DNA of 32,879 bases from Flavobacteriales bacterium (lineage in GTDB: Bacteria; Bacteroidota; Bacteroidia; Flavobacteriales_D; Crocinitomicaceae): the NCBI GenBank assembly GCA_947491305.1, contig CANLIL010000033.1, positions 1-32,879 on the forward strand. The letters run 5' to 3'. Below are positions 23,676 through 31,465 of this stretch, piece after piece. The first letter of the stretch is position 1. Each line of letters begins with the position of its first letter. The position numbers and the translations under genes are program-made. The notes under the pieces were generated by a model, which worked only from the letters and a program-made list of their open reading frames with translations, ran no database searches and had not been told where the DNA came from.

Positions 23676-24633
23676 ACACAAGAAATTTGTCATTTTAGGG
23701 AAAGAAATTTTACCGGGAAAAAGTGCGCAGTTAAATTTAGATGTAGCAAAATTACATACAACAACGCCTATTTTAGTTCCTGTAATTGTTGAACGTGCAA
23801 AAGTAGATGGACCTGTTGTTTTGTTAATGGCTGGTTTACATGGCGATGAAATCAATGGCGTTGAAATCGTTCGAAGAATTATTCGCAAAGGTTTTAATAA
23901 ACCTTTGGTGGGTACAATTATTTGCATCCCTGTTTTCAATATTTTTGGTTTTTTAAACTTAAAACGTGAGTTACCTGACGGTCGTGATTTGAATCGAAGT
24001 TTTCCGGGCACAAACAATGGATCCTTAGCTTCGCAGTTCGCATTTCACTTTATGAAAGAAATTGCGCCTCACGTTGATTATATCATCGATTTTCATACGG
24101 GTTCTGCTCAAAGAAATAATTTTCCTCAAATAAGATGTGCTTTCAAAGATTCGGAAAGCCTAGAATTAGCCACTATTTTTAATCCTCCAATTGTATTAAA
24201 CACGGCTTATATTTCTAAAACAATTCGAGAAGCGATTATAAAAAAAGGTAAAAAAATGTTGCTATTCGAAGGCGGTAAATCCAATAATATTGAGGAATTT
24301 GTCATCGAAGAAGGATTGAACGGTGTTAAACGTTTCTTAAACCATTTAGGAATGCGAGCGTTTAAAATGGAAAATGTTAGAAGCAACGAAACAAAATTTT
24401 TAGCTGAAAGCAAATGGATGCGTGCCCCACACTCTGGGATGTTTCAAACGTTGGTCGGAAATGGGTCGGCTGTTATTAAAGGTGATATTATTGGAATTGT
24501 AACAGATCCATTTGGTATGTCTGAACGAAAAGTAAAAGCCCCAAACGATGGTTATATTCTTTGTTTAAATGAATCTCCAGTTGTTTACAAAGGTGATGCA
24601 ATTTTTCACATTGGTAAAAAACAACACTTATAA
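23662..24633 (+). CDS. AstE/aspartoacylase-family zinc deacylase or carboxypeptidase
   Basis: A 323-residue zinc enzyme of the succinylglutamate desuccinylase/aspartoacylase family, M14-like fold. The zinc ligands are His60 and Glu63 in GLHGDEING and His145 in DFHTGS; the Arg/Asn substrate motif is RDLNRSFPG (about 108-116), and Glu203 in LLFEGG is the likely catalytic base. The C-terminal 80 residues form a small beta domain ([20 protein letters not shown]). It begins 14 bases inside the end of rimK and is the third gene of the operon. Since no arginine-catabolism genes are nearby, it is more likely to trim or unlock the RimK product than to act on succinylglutamate; that is inference. Confidence 0.85.
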   Translation: MSIVKHKKFVILGKEILPGKSAQLNLDVAKLHTTTPILVPVIVERAKVDGPVVLLMAGLHGDEINGVEIVRRIIRKGFNKPLVGTIICIPVFNIFGFLNLKRELPDGRDLNRSFPGTNNGSLASQFAFHFMKEIAPHVDYIIDFHTGSAQRNNFPQIRCAFKDSESLELATIFNPPIVLNTAYISKTIREAIIKKGKKMLLFEGGKSNNIEEFVIEEGLNGVKRFLNHLGMRAFKMENVRSNETKFLAESKWMRAPHSGMFQTLVGNGSAVIKGDIIGIVTDPFGMSERKVKAPNDGYILCLNESPVVYKGDAIFHIGKKQHL

Positions 24634-24666
24634 AGTATAGAATTTAGTTAAATGCGTTAGTTTTTC

Positions 24667-24674
24667 TACATTTG
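24667..24674 (+). promoter_or_regulatory. -7 element of panB
   Basis: TACATTTG, a perfect TAnnTTTG match, 17 bases before the panB ATG. The -33 region holds only TTTAG (24643-24647), a weak match at about the right distance. Confidence 0.6.
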
Positions 24675-24691
24675 TTAATAATATAGAAGTT

Positions 24692-25507
24692 ATGTCAGTG
24701 CACAAACAAATAAAAAAGGTAACAACACATACCTTACAAGAAATGAAAAATGCTAATGTGAAAATAGCTATGTTAACTGGCTATGATTTCTCAATGGCAC
24801 GTATCATTGATGAAGCTGGAATTGATATCATTTTAGTAGGCGATTCTGCTTCGAATGTGATGGCTGGACACGAAACTACCTTGCCAATTACATTAGATCA
24901 AATGATTTACCATGCTTCGTCCGTAGTTAGAGCGGTGAAACGTTCGTTAGTTGTTGTCGATTTACCATTTGGAACGTATCAAGGAAACTCTAAAGAGGCC
25001 TTGTCTTCTTCGATTAAAATTATGAAAGAATCGGGTGGACACGCTGTGAAAATGGAAGGTGGAATAGAAATTATTGAATCTGTTAAACGAATTTTAACAG
25101 CAGGAATTCCAGTGATGGGACATTTGGGTTTAACGCCTCAATCGATTTATAAATTTGGAACATATACTGTTCGCGCAAAAGAAGAAGAAGAAGCGCAACG
25201 CTTGATAGCAGACGCACTAGCTTTAGAAGAGGCAGGTTGTTTTGCAATTGTACTGGAAAAAATACCTGCTAAATTAGCAGAGTTGGTTGCGAAAAAATTA
25301 ACAATCCCAATTATTGGAATTGGTGCTGGAAATGGTGTCGACGGTCAAGTATTGGTTGTACACGATATGCTAGGGATTAATAACGAATTTAGTCCCCGTT
25401 TTTTAAGAAAATACGCCAATCTTTATGAGTTAATGATGCAAGCTTTTCAGCAGTACATTGTTGACGTAAAAGCGGGTGATTTCCCAAATGAAAAAGAGCA
25501 ATATTGA
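24692..25507 (+). CDS. panB: 3-methyl-2-oxobutanoate hydroxymethyltransferase
   Basis: A 271-residue cytoplasmic enzyme that transfers the hydroxymethyl group of 5,10-methylenetetrahydrofolate to 2-oxoisovalerate, giving ketopantoate, the first committed step to pantothenate and coenzyme A. Magnesium ligands are Asp51 ([14 protein letters not shown]), Asp90 ([11 protein letters not shown]) and the Glu of KMEGG; the catalytic Glu lies in [11 protein letters not shown]. Also conserved are [12 protein letters not shown] and [19 protein letters not shown]. It has its own -7 element, so it is probably not part of the rimK operon. No other pan gene is adjacent. A heptanucleotide array begins on the base after its stop codon. 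Confidence 0.95.
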   Translation: MSVHKQIKKVTTHTLQEMKNANVKIAMLTGYDFSMARIIDEAGIDIILVGDSASNVMAGHETTLPITLDQMIYHASSVVRAVKRSLVVVDLPFGTYQGNSKEALSSSIKIMKESGGHAVKMEGGIEIIESVKRILTAGIPVMGHLGLTPQSIYKFGTYTVRAKEEEEAQRLIADALALEEAGCFAIVLEKIPAKLAELVAKKLTIPIIGIGAGNGVDGQVLVVHDMLGINNEFSPRFLRKYANLYELMMQAFQQYIVDVKAGDFPNEKEQY

Positions 25508-25563
25508 TTGTAGATTGTAGATTAAAGATTAAAAATTGCAGATTACAAATTACAAATTCTGAA
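25508..25563. repeat. Tandem heptanucleotide array, eight units
   Basis: Eight consecutive 7-base units in exact phase: TTGTAGA twice, TTAAAGA, TTAAAAA, TTGCAGA, TTACAAA twice and TTCTGAA, roughly TTRYARA, followed by a broken TTCGAA. The array starts on the first base after the panB stop and ends 10 bases before the next start codon. I recall degenerate 7-bp arrays between genes in other Flavobacteriales; no function is known to me. Confidence 0.8.
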
Positions 25564-25573
25564 TTCGAATTAA

Positions 25574-26266
25574 GTGAGTGAATTAGAAATTTTATACGAA
25601 GACAATCATTTACTCATTGTCAATAAAAAGGCATCTGATATTGTGCAAGGTGACAAAACCGGTGATGAAACAATGCCGGATAAAATCAAAGCGTATTTAA
25701 AAGAAAAATACCAAAAACCAGGAAATGTCTTTTGTGGCGTTGTTCATCGTTTGGATCGCCCAACAAGTGGCGCAGTTGTTTTCGCGCGCACATCTAAAGC
25801 ATTGGAACGCTTGAACGCACAATTTCGCGATAAAAATACATCTAAAGTTTATTGGGCAATTGTAGCTACAAAACCACCAAAAAATTCAGATTCCTTAGTT
25901 CATTTTCTAAAAAAAAATGAAAAACAAAATAAATCGTACGCCACATTAACTGAAGTTGCGGGTTCCAAAAAAGCAATTTTAACCTATCGTTTGTTGGTTT
26001 CTTCCGATAAGTATCACCTGTTGGAAATCGAATTAGAAACGGGACGCCACCATCAAATACGTGTTCAGTTGGCAACAATCGGATGTGAAATTAAAGGTGA
26101 CGTGAAATATGGCGCACGAAGATCTAATTCCGATGGTTCGATTGGTTTGCATGCTCGATTTTTAGAAATTGATCACCCAACAACGAAAGAACGCATTAAA
26201 ATTGTAGCACCAGTTCCGGACGATTCGTTGTGGAATGTATTTGAAAAACAGGTGAATAATAAGTAA
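25574..26266 (+). CDS. RluA-family rRNA/tRNA pseudouridine synthase
   Basis: A 230-residue enzyme that isomerises uridine to pseudouridine in RNA. The catalytic aspartate is Asp61 in VHRLDRPTSG. Other family motifs are ILYEDNHLLIVNK at the N-terminus, KVYWAIV, LETGRHHQIRVQLA and IGLHARFLEIDHP. There is no S4 domain, and the size matches the compact RluA/RluC-like Bacteroidota members; the target base cannot be assigned. The start is a GTG at 25574: an in-frame stop directly precedes it, and no ATG comes before the conserved strand, so no other start would keep the domain whole. The start lies ten bases after the heptanucleotide array. Confidence 0.92.
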   Translation: MSELEILYEDNHLLIVNKKASDIVQGDKTGDETMPDKIKAYLKEKYQKPGNVFCGVVHRLDRPTSGAVVFARTSKALERLNAQFRDKNTSKVYWAIVATKPPKNSDSLVHFLKKNEKQNKSYATLTEVAGSKKAILTYRLLVSSDKYHLLEIELETGRHHQIRVQLATIGCEIKGDVKYGARRSNSDGSIGLHARFLEIDHPTTKERIKIVAPVPDDSLWNVFEKQVNNK

Positions 26267-26304
26267 TTGTAACTTTTGATACATACCAGTAGTTTTAAAC
26301 AACT

Positions 26305-26312
26305 TATTTTTG
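26305..26312 (+). promoter_or_regulatory. -7 element of the DUF6132 gene (predicted leaderless)
   Basis: TATTTTTG, a perfect TAnnTTTG match, only four bases before the ATG at 26317. The best -33 candidate (TTTTG ending at 26278) is 26 bases away, longer than usual. Confidence 0.5.
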
Positions 26313-26316
26313 TTGC

Positions 26317-26550
26317 ATGAAAAACAAGATCACTTCATTCTTAAAAGCTAAAAAGTTCATTTTATTGGGAGCTATTTTGGGTGCAATTGGAGGATACGCT
26401 TACTATTATTACATAGGATGTGTTTCTGGTACTTGCGCCATTACTTCAAGTCCAATTAATTCAACGTTGTATGGCATTTTTATGGGTGGATTGTTAGTAG
26501 ATTTAATAGAAACAATAAGTACCAAAAAGACAAAAAATGGAAAACAGTAA
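26317..26550 (+). CDS. DUF6132-family small membrane protein
   Basis: A 77-residue inner-membrane protein with two hydrophobic helices (about 14-33 and 50-66) joined by a loop that carries the family motif GCVSGTCAITSSP, including Cys35 and Cys40. The protein family is common in Bacteroidota and of unknown function; the paired cysteines suggest redox or sulfur handling. The gene overlaps the first of two rhodanese genes by 14 bases and thus heads a three-gene operon, which supports a link to sulfur transfer. It has a -7 element four bases upstream of the ATG. Confidence 0.75.
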   Translation: MKNKITSFLKAKKFILLGAILGAIGGYAYYYYIGCVSGTCAITSSPINSTLYGIFMGGLLVDLIETISTKKTKNGKQ

Positions 26551-26797
26551 TTTTACAGTAGTAGATGTTAGAACACCTGGAGAATTTGCAGGAGGTAACG
26601 TAGCAGGATCAATTAATATTCCGTTACAGGAAATCGTTGACAGAGCAGGTGAGTTAGATAACATGGTGAAACCAATTATTTTCTGTTGTGCAAGTGGCAA
26701 CAGAAGTGGACAAGCTGCAGCTTATTTCAAAGCACAAGGTTTGGATTGTGAAAATGGTGGTTCTTGGTTAGATGTAAACTATAATTTTTCTAAATAA
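26537..26797 (+). CDS. Single-domain rhodanese (sulfurtransferase), first of two
   Basis: An 86-residue cytoplasmic rhodanese domain. It begins with VVDVRTPGEFAGGNVAGSIN, the usual DVR motif, and has the active-site loop CCASGNRS with the catalytic Cys51 preceded by a second cysteine at 50, and Arg56 closing the loop. Such enzymes carry a persulfide sulfur on the cysteine. It overlaps the DUF6132 gene by 14 bases and the second rhodanese by one base (TAATG), so all three are translationally coupled. Confidence 0.88.
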   Translation: MENSNFTVVDVRTPGEFAGGNVAGSINIPLQEIVDRAGELDNMVKPIIFCCASGNRSGQAAAYFKAQGLDCENGGSWLDVNYNFSK

Positions 26798-27099
26798 TGG
26801 GATTTCTAAGTAGTTTATTCGGACCAAAAGTTGACATGAAACAATTAGTTAATGAAGGTGCTGTCATTGTTGACGTGAGAACACCAGGTGAGTACCAAGG
26901 TGGACACATCAAAGGATCTGTAAATATTCCATTACAAGCTTTGAGCAACGGACTGTCGAAGTTAAAAAAGGACAAAGTTGTTATCACGTGTTGTGCATCA
27001 GGTATGAGAAGTGCTTCTGCAAAATCTATTTTAAAGTCAAATGGATTTGTAGCGCACAATGGTGGAGCATGGATTAGTTTGCAATCAAAAATTAGATAA
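26797..27099 (+). CDS. Single-domain rhodanese (sulfurtransferase), second of two
   Basis: A 100-residue rhodanese homologous to the preceding one. After a 20-residue N-terminal extension (MGFLSSLFGPKVDMKQLVNE) come IVDVRTPGEYQGGHIKGSVN and the loop CCASGMRS (Cys65, catalytic Cys66, Arg71). The identical CCASG loop start and shared NIPLQ motif point to an old tandem duplication, though overall identity is modest. Last gene of the operon; a terminator follows 20 bases downstream. Confidence 0.88.
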   Translation: MGFLSSLFGPKVDMKQLVNEGAVIVDVRTPGEYQGGHIKGSVNIPLQALSNGLSKLKKDKVVITCCASGMRSASAKSILKSNGFVAHNGGAWISLQSKIR

Positions 27100-27119
27100 G
27101 TAATTGTTTACTTTATAGC

Positions 27120-27148
27120 ATGCGATTCCTGTTGGGGTCGCATTTTTT
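27120..27148 (+). terminator. Terminator after the rhodanese operon
   Basis: Ten-bp stem ATGCGATTCC with GGGGTCGCAT (two wobble pairs), loop TGTT, followed by six T. Confidence 0.88.
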
Positions 27149-27164
27149 GTTGCCTTAACTTTTG

Positions 27165-27172
27165 TACCTTTG
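27165..27172 (+). promoter_or_regulatory. -7 element of the methyltransferase gene
   Basis: TACCTTTG, a perfect TAnnTTTG match, 14 bases before the ATG. A TTG 15 bases upstream, inside the T-run of the preceding terminator, is the nearest -33 candidate. Confidence 0.55.
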
Positions 27173-27186
27173 TAAAAACAAAAGCG

Positions 27187-27786
27187 ATGCCTCTAAATGA
27201 ATTAAAACTAAACGGAACCATATACGATGAAACGTTTGATTTAATCTTTCCAGCAGCTTATCGTTTGCATTCCAATCGTCATTTTACTTCCGTTTACATT
27301 GCCCAACGAGCCGTTCAATTTTTGAGCGAGCACGGCGCTAATACAGTTTTAGATATTGGTTCCGCTACTGGAAAATTTTGTTTAGTTGGCGCCGTAACTA
27401 AACCAGCAATTCACTTTACAGGAGTTGAATACCGTGCAGATCAAGTCGCAATTGCCAATGCATGTGTCCAACAATTTGAATTAACAAATGTTAGGTTTGA
27501 ATGCGCCAATATCTTAACGACTTCATTTGCTGCTTTTGATGGTTTTTATATGTTTAACCCGTTTTTGGAAAACAAAGACGCATCGGCAAACATGGACGGT
27601 GAAAAATTGAATACAGATGCAGCAGCTAATCATTTTGTTGCGCATGTAATGCATGAATTAGAACAAAGACCAATTGGCACGCCATTAGTGACTTATTGGA
27701 CGCCCATCGAGCAAATTCCATCTTCCTATGAATTGCAACAATCCAACTTTGGTGACACCTTGAAGTTTTGGTTGAAAAGTTGCTAA
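27187..27786 (+). CDS. Class I SAM-dependent methyltransferase
   Basis: A 199-residue cytoplasmic protein with a Rossmann-type methyltransferase fold. Motif I is VLDIGSATGKFC (residues 54-65), followed by HFTGVEYRADQVAIA, where the acidic residue ending strand 2 binds the ribose of S-adenosylmethionine, and by FYMFNPFLENK in the motif IV position. The N-terminal 30 residues (IYDETFDLIFPAAYRLHSNR) are conserved-looking but not assignable. The substrate is unknown. The NPF sequence recalls the NPP[YF] motif of amino-methylating enzymes acting on planar nitrogen, without being that motif. The stop codon interlocks with that of the convergent response regulator gene. Confidence 0.8.
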   Translation: MPLNELKLNGTIYDETFDLIFPAAYRLHSNRHFTSVYIAQRAVQFLSEHGANTVLDIGSATGKFCLVGAVTKPAIHFTGVEYRADQVAIANACVQQFELTNVRFECANILTTSFAAFDGFYMFNPFLENKDASANMDGEKLNTDAAANHFVAHVMHELEQRPIGTPLVTYWTPIEQIPSSYELQQSNFGDTLKFWLKSC

Positions 27787-28418
27787 TCTTGTCTTAATTT
27801 TTGTTCCAATAATTTAGCCAATGCTTTCGGTGCTTCATTTATTTGCATTTTTAAATGAATGTTATTTATTATTTTGCGCACGTCTAATTCTGAAATCTCT
27901 AGATGATTTGCAATTTGAGAATACGTAAAACCAACGATCGTTAATTCTAAAACAGCTGCTTCTTCTTCGTTCAAATTGAATTCAATTTTGTTTTTTTTAT
28001 CTTTAAAATTATTAAGAACACGTAGCGCAATTCCCGGACTAATAGAAGTGCCGCCAATAAGCGATTCTTTTAACGATGGAATCAGTTGCGTTCCGATAGA
28101 ATTTTTCAATAAATAGCCGTCTGCACCTGCTTTAAATGCATGAAAAATCTTTTCATCATCTTCAAAAACAGTCAGAATAATCACACGCACTTGAAAATGA
28201 TTTTCTTTCAGTAGTTTTAATCCCTCAATTCCATTTATTTCAGGCATATCAATATCCATTAATATTATTTCAGGCTGATATTCTATCGTGTTTTGAAGAA
28301 CATTTTTACAATTTGGGTGCGTTGAAACTACTTCAAAAATATCCGTTGAATCGAGCATCATTTTTAACGATTCCCTCAAGCTTGAATGGTCTTCGTAAAT
28401 TGTTATCTTTGTTTTCAT
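27783..28418 (-). CDS. NarL/LuxR-type response regulator
   Basis: A 211-residue two-component regulator. The receiver domain (1-120) has the acidic pair Glu9-Asp10, phosphoacceptor Asp55 in EIILMDIDMPEINGIEGLKL, the Thr of VIILTVFEDD and the Lys of DGYLLKNS. The C-terminal domain (about 145-205) is a LuxR-type helix-turn-helix, EAAVLELTIVGFTYSQIANH followed by LEISELDVRKIINNIHLKM. It begins four bases inside the end of the upstream kinase gene (ATGA), so the two form a translationally coupled pair. Target genes are unknown. The helix-turn-helix is somewhat degenerate against classical members, but the pairing makes the call safe. Confidence 0.93.
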   Translation of the reverse strand: MKTKITIYEDHSSLRESLKMMLDSTDIFEVVSTHPNCKNVLQNTIEYQPEIILMDIDMPEINGIEGLKLLKENHFQVRVIILTVFEDDEKIFHAFKAGADGYLLKNSIGTQLIPSLKESLIGGTSISPGIALRVLNNFKDKKNKIEFNLNEEEAAVLELTIVGFTYSQIANHLEISELDVRKIINNIHLKMQINEAPKALAKLLEQKLRQD

Positions 28419-31375
28419 TTTAGTACAAGTATTATTTTTGTTCCGTTGTTTGGTGCTGTTTCAATAGTCAATTTCCCATGAATTGCTAACGCCCTTGTTT
28501 GCATGTTTAGCAAACCATTTCCATTATTTTTTTTTGTTTCAAGATCAAAACCAATTCCATCATCTTTAATTTCATAATAAATCCATTTTCCAACTGAATG
28601 TATTTTTATCGAAACTGCGGTTGCGTTTGAATATTTTGCACAATTGTTGATGCTCTCTTTAATTAATAAGTATAAATTGTATTTTATATGTTGTTCAATT
28701 ACATTGTTTTCATCTGTTAGTTGAATATCATAAGTGACTTGAATACAAGCGCTTTCTAACAAAGGACTCGCATAGCGCTTCACCCGTAAAACAATATCGT
28801 TTAGTTTATCAAAACGAGGATTTACATTCCAGATTATATCGTTAATTGTCTCGTTTATTGAACTCGAATTTTCTTTTAATTGTTGCATGAATTTTTGAGT
28901 AGGACTATCCACTGAAAGCACATTGCTAATTAGATGCGTAAGGATGTTTATACTAGAAATGTTTGCGCCCAATTCGTCATGTAAATCACGTGAAATTTGT
29001 AAACGTGTGGCTAAAATTTGCTCTTTTGTTTTTATTTTCATCTTATAGATAATGAACAGAACAAAACTTATTCCTAATGACACCATTAAATAAAACCACC
29101 ATTTTAAGTAAAATGGACTATTAATGGTTATTTTTTTCAGTAAGAGTTTACTTGTTTTATTGGTTGATAAATCACGCCACCTAATTTTTAGTATGTAGTT
29201 TGAGGGTTCCAATTCTATAAATTCTAATGATCCATTATTTATTTCTATCCAATGTTTATTGATAGGACCAAGTTGGTATTCCAAAATCATTTTTTTATTT
29301 TTCAAGTAACTAGTGGCATTAAACAATAGTTCAAGGTGTCTATTCGAATAATTTAATTGAATCTCATCTGTGTTTAACGGCATTGATTTACTTCCAATTA
29401 CCAAGGAATTCAATTGCGGCTGATTAATTTTTGTAGGTGATGGAAATTGTTCGAAATATTGAATGTAATAATTAGATATTGGAATAAGTATCGTATGCTT
29501 GTAAATTTCAAACAATGGGTTTTCTTTTCGCTCATATTGTCCAAAATTGAATAATGTTTTACTTTTACGATGTTTGAATTGATAAGCATACAAGCCGTTT
29601 ATAGTTGAATAATAAAGTTCACCATTGTTTCTCAACGCGGCGTAATAAATAAAATCCCCATTTAATCCATTTTTTGAGTTTAACACGATCAAATCTTTTG
29701 GATTGTAAATTGAATGTATGAATATACTGGAGGAACTTGCGACTACAAGTTTGTTTGTTTTTTTATCAAACGACATAGAGTGAAAATCAATGCCATTTTT
29801 AAAATACTTTTCGGGAGTCGTTTTTGTATATTTTGTATTTTTCAAATTGTATTTAAATAGGCCATTGTGTTTTCGTAAAACCCACAGATTATTGCTGGAA
29901 TCCTCAATGAAATCTAAAGTAATATGGTTCGAATTTTTTAGTTCGTCCTTTTGAATTGGTTCTTTGAAAATTATTTTTTGCGACAAATAATTATAAATTA
30001 ATACACCATAATCGCTTGATAAACCGATGTTATTTGATTCTAATTCTCGTATTTTTAAACAGTTTTTAACAGGAAGATTTAACCATTGTAACTGGTTTGA
30101 TTTCCGATTGTAACAATAAACAGAACGTGCTGTTGCGATGAAATAATGCCCTTGAATCAATGGAGAAATGAAATTAATTGTTGCTCGATCTCTCAGCGGA
30201 ATTTTGTGTGTTTTTAAGGTATTCGAATTTGATAAAAAAACACCATTTTGTTTTGTTCCGATGAGTAATTCTTGCTCATTAATGGGTTGTAGTGCAGTTA
30301 TTAATGCATCGTCAGGAATAACCTTGTTTTGGTAAAAATAAGTTGTTCTAGTAAGTTGATTTTCAGGAGAAAAATAGGATAATCCTTTATCTGTCGCAAT
30401 CCAAATTCCATTTTTTGAATCGCGAAAAAGGTGGTGAACTTTTTTGGATGCTATAGTTTGTTCTTTTAGTTCTGGAATTGGTAAACAGTTGATTTGTTTG
30501 TTTTTTTTTAAGTCAACGATTACGATTCCATGATCGTTGGTTCCGATAACAATAAAATTCTGATGCTTGAATTTGTAGGGTAACAAGCAAGTTGGCGTGA
30601 ATTTTTTTAATTCTGCAGCTTGAATAATCGTTTTGTACACGCGTGTTTTAGGATCTATTATTACAATTCCATTTTTTTCTGTTACTGCTAGAATGTGTGA
30701 ATTGTATGCTAGTGCGTTTATTATTTTTAAAGTACTTTTTTTGTTTTGTTTACCGTAAACAAATTGATGGTGAACAAAGATTTTCTTTTTTCTATTATAC
30801 GAATAAAATCCATCGGTATAGGTGTTGTACGTGTAAATTTCACCATTAATTGTTACAAATTCTTTGCATTCATCATACAATTCATCGCTTACTTTTTTCC
30901 ATTTTTTTTTGTTATATTTTATGATGCCTTTCCATGTAGATACAAATACGTCGTTTTTATTTGAAGTTAATTTACCCCATCCATTACTGATTGTTGAAAT
31001 AGGAATTGTTTTGAATTTTTTCAAATCAATATAGCCAACATCTTTATCCGTATGGTACCAGATTTTAGAACTTGTAGGAAAAATATCCATTACCCAATTA
31101 CTCCCAATTCTCTTTGATTTCGAACTGCTTTCTTGCTGAAAATAGTCCCATTTAAATCCATTGAATTTTGCAATTCCATGCATGGATGCTACCCAAATTG
31201 AATGATCAAAAGATTCACACGTTTTTAAACAAAAATCGGATGGTAGTCCATTTTCAATCGTAAAATTCTCAAATTTTGCATTTTCGAATACTTGAAAATC
31301 TTGCTGCATCTTTTGGGTAAAGGCGCAAGAACAAATAAAAATAGAAATTAGTAGAATACTGTATGATGGTTTCAT
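28415..31375 (-). CDS. Beta-propeller sensor histidine kinase (HisKA_3 type)
   Basis: A 986-residue inner-membrane sensor kinase. An N-terminal signal sequence (YSILLISIFICSCAFTQ) exports a periplasmic sensor of about 720 residues made of Reg_prop propeller blades (SLPSDFCLKTCESFDHSIWV-like repeats, FRDSKNGIWIATDKGLSYFS, EDSSNNLWVLRKHNGLFKYN), then a Y_Y_Y domain (LEYQLGPINKHWIEINNGSL). One transmembrane helix follows (about 755-778), then a HisKA_3 domain with the phosphorylated His799 in RLQISRDLHDELGANISSIN and an ATPase domain with KESINNCAKYSNAT, DDGIGFD and NGNGLLNMQTRA. It resembles Bacteroidota polysaccharide sensors but has a separate regulator. No carbohydrate-use genes lie nearby, so the ligand is open. 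Confidence 0.92.
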   Translation of the reverse strand: MKPSYSILLISIFICSCAFTQKMQQDFQVFENAKFENFTIENGLPSDFCLKTCESFDHSIWVASMHGIAKFNGFKWDYFQQESSSKSKRIGSNWVMDIFPTSSKIWYHTDKDVGYIDLKKFKTIPISTISNGWGKLTSNKNDVFVSTWKGIIKYNKKKWKKVSDELYDECKEFVTINGEIYTYNTYTDGFYSYNRKKKIFVHHQFVYGKQNKKSTLKIINALAYNSHILAVTEKNGIVIIDPKTRVYKTIIQAAELKKFTPTCLLPYKFKHQNFIVIGTNDHGIVIVDLKKNKQINCLPIPELKEQTIASKKVHHLFRDSKNGIWIATDKGLSYFSPENQLTRTTYFYQNKVIPDDALITALQPINEQELLIGTKQNGVFLSNSNTLKTHKIPLRDRATINFISPLIQGHYFIATARSVYCYNRKSNQLQWLNLPVKNCLKIRELESNNIGLSSDYGVLIYNYLSQKIIFKEPIQKDELKNSNHITLDFIEDSSNNLWVLRKHNGLFKYNLKNTKYTKTTPEKYFKNGIDFHSMSFDKKTNKLVVASSSSIFIHSIYNPKDLIVLNSKNGLNGDFIYYAALRNNGELYYSTINGLYAYQFKHRKSKTLFNFGQYERKENPLFEIYKHTILIPISNYYIQYFEQFPSPTKINQPQLNSLVIGSKSMPLNTDEIQLNYSNRHLELLFNATSYLKNKKMILEYQLGPINKHWIEINNGSLEFIELEPSNYILKIRWRDLSTNKTSKLLLKKITINSPFYLKWWFYLMVSLGISFVLFIIYKMKIKTKEQILATRLQISRDLHDELGANISSINILTHLISNVLSVDSPTQKFMQQLKENSSSINETINDIIWNVNPRFDKLNDIVLRVKRYASPLLESACIQVTYDIQLTDENNVIEQHIKYNLYLLIKESINNCAKYSNATAVSIKIHSVGKWIYYEIKDDGIGFDLETKKNNGNGLLNMQTRALAIHGKLTIETAPNNGTKIILVLK

Positions 31376-31417
31376 TCAATTAATTTCATCTAAGTTACTA
31401 GATAAAATTTAGTTTGC

Positions 31418-31448
31418 AAAAAAAAAGGTTGCTAAACTAGCAACCTTT
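31418..31448 (-). terminator. Terminator after the OmpA gene
   Basis: Perfect 10-bp stem AAAGGTTGCT with AGCAACCTTT, five-base loop, followed on the minus strand by nine T in all. It lies 17 bases after the OmpA stop. Confidence 0.92.
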
Positions 31449-31465
31449 CTCTAACCTGAGGTTAA

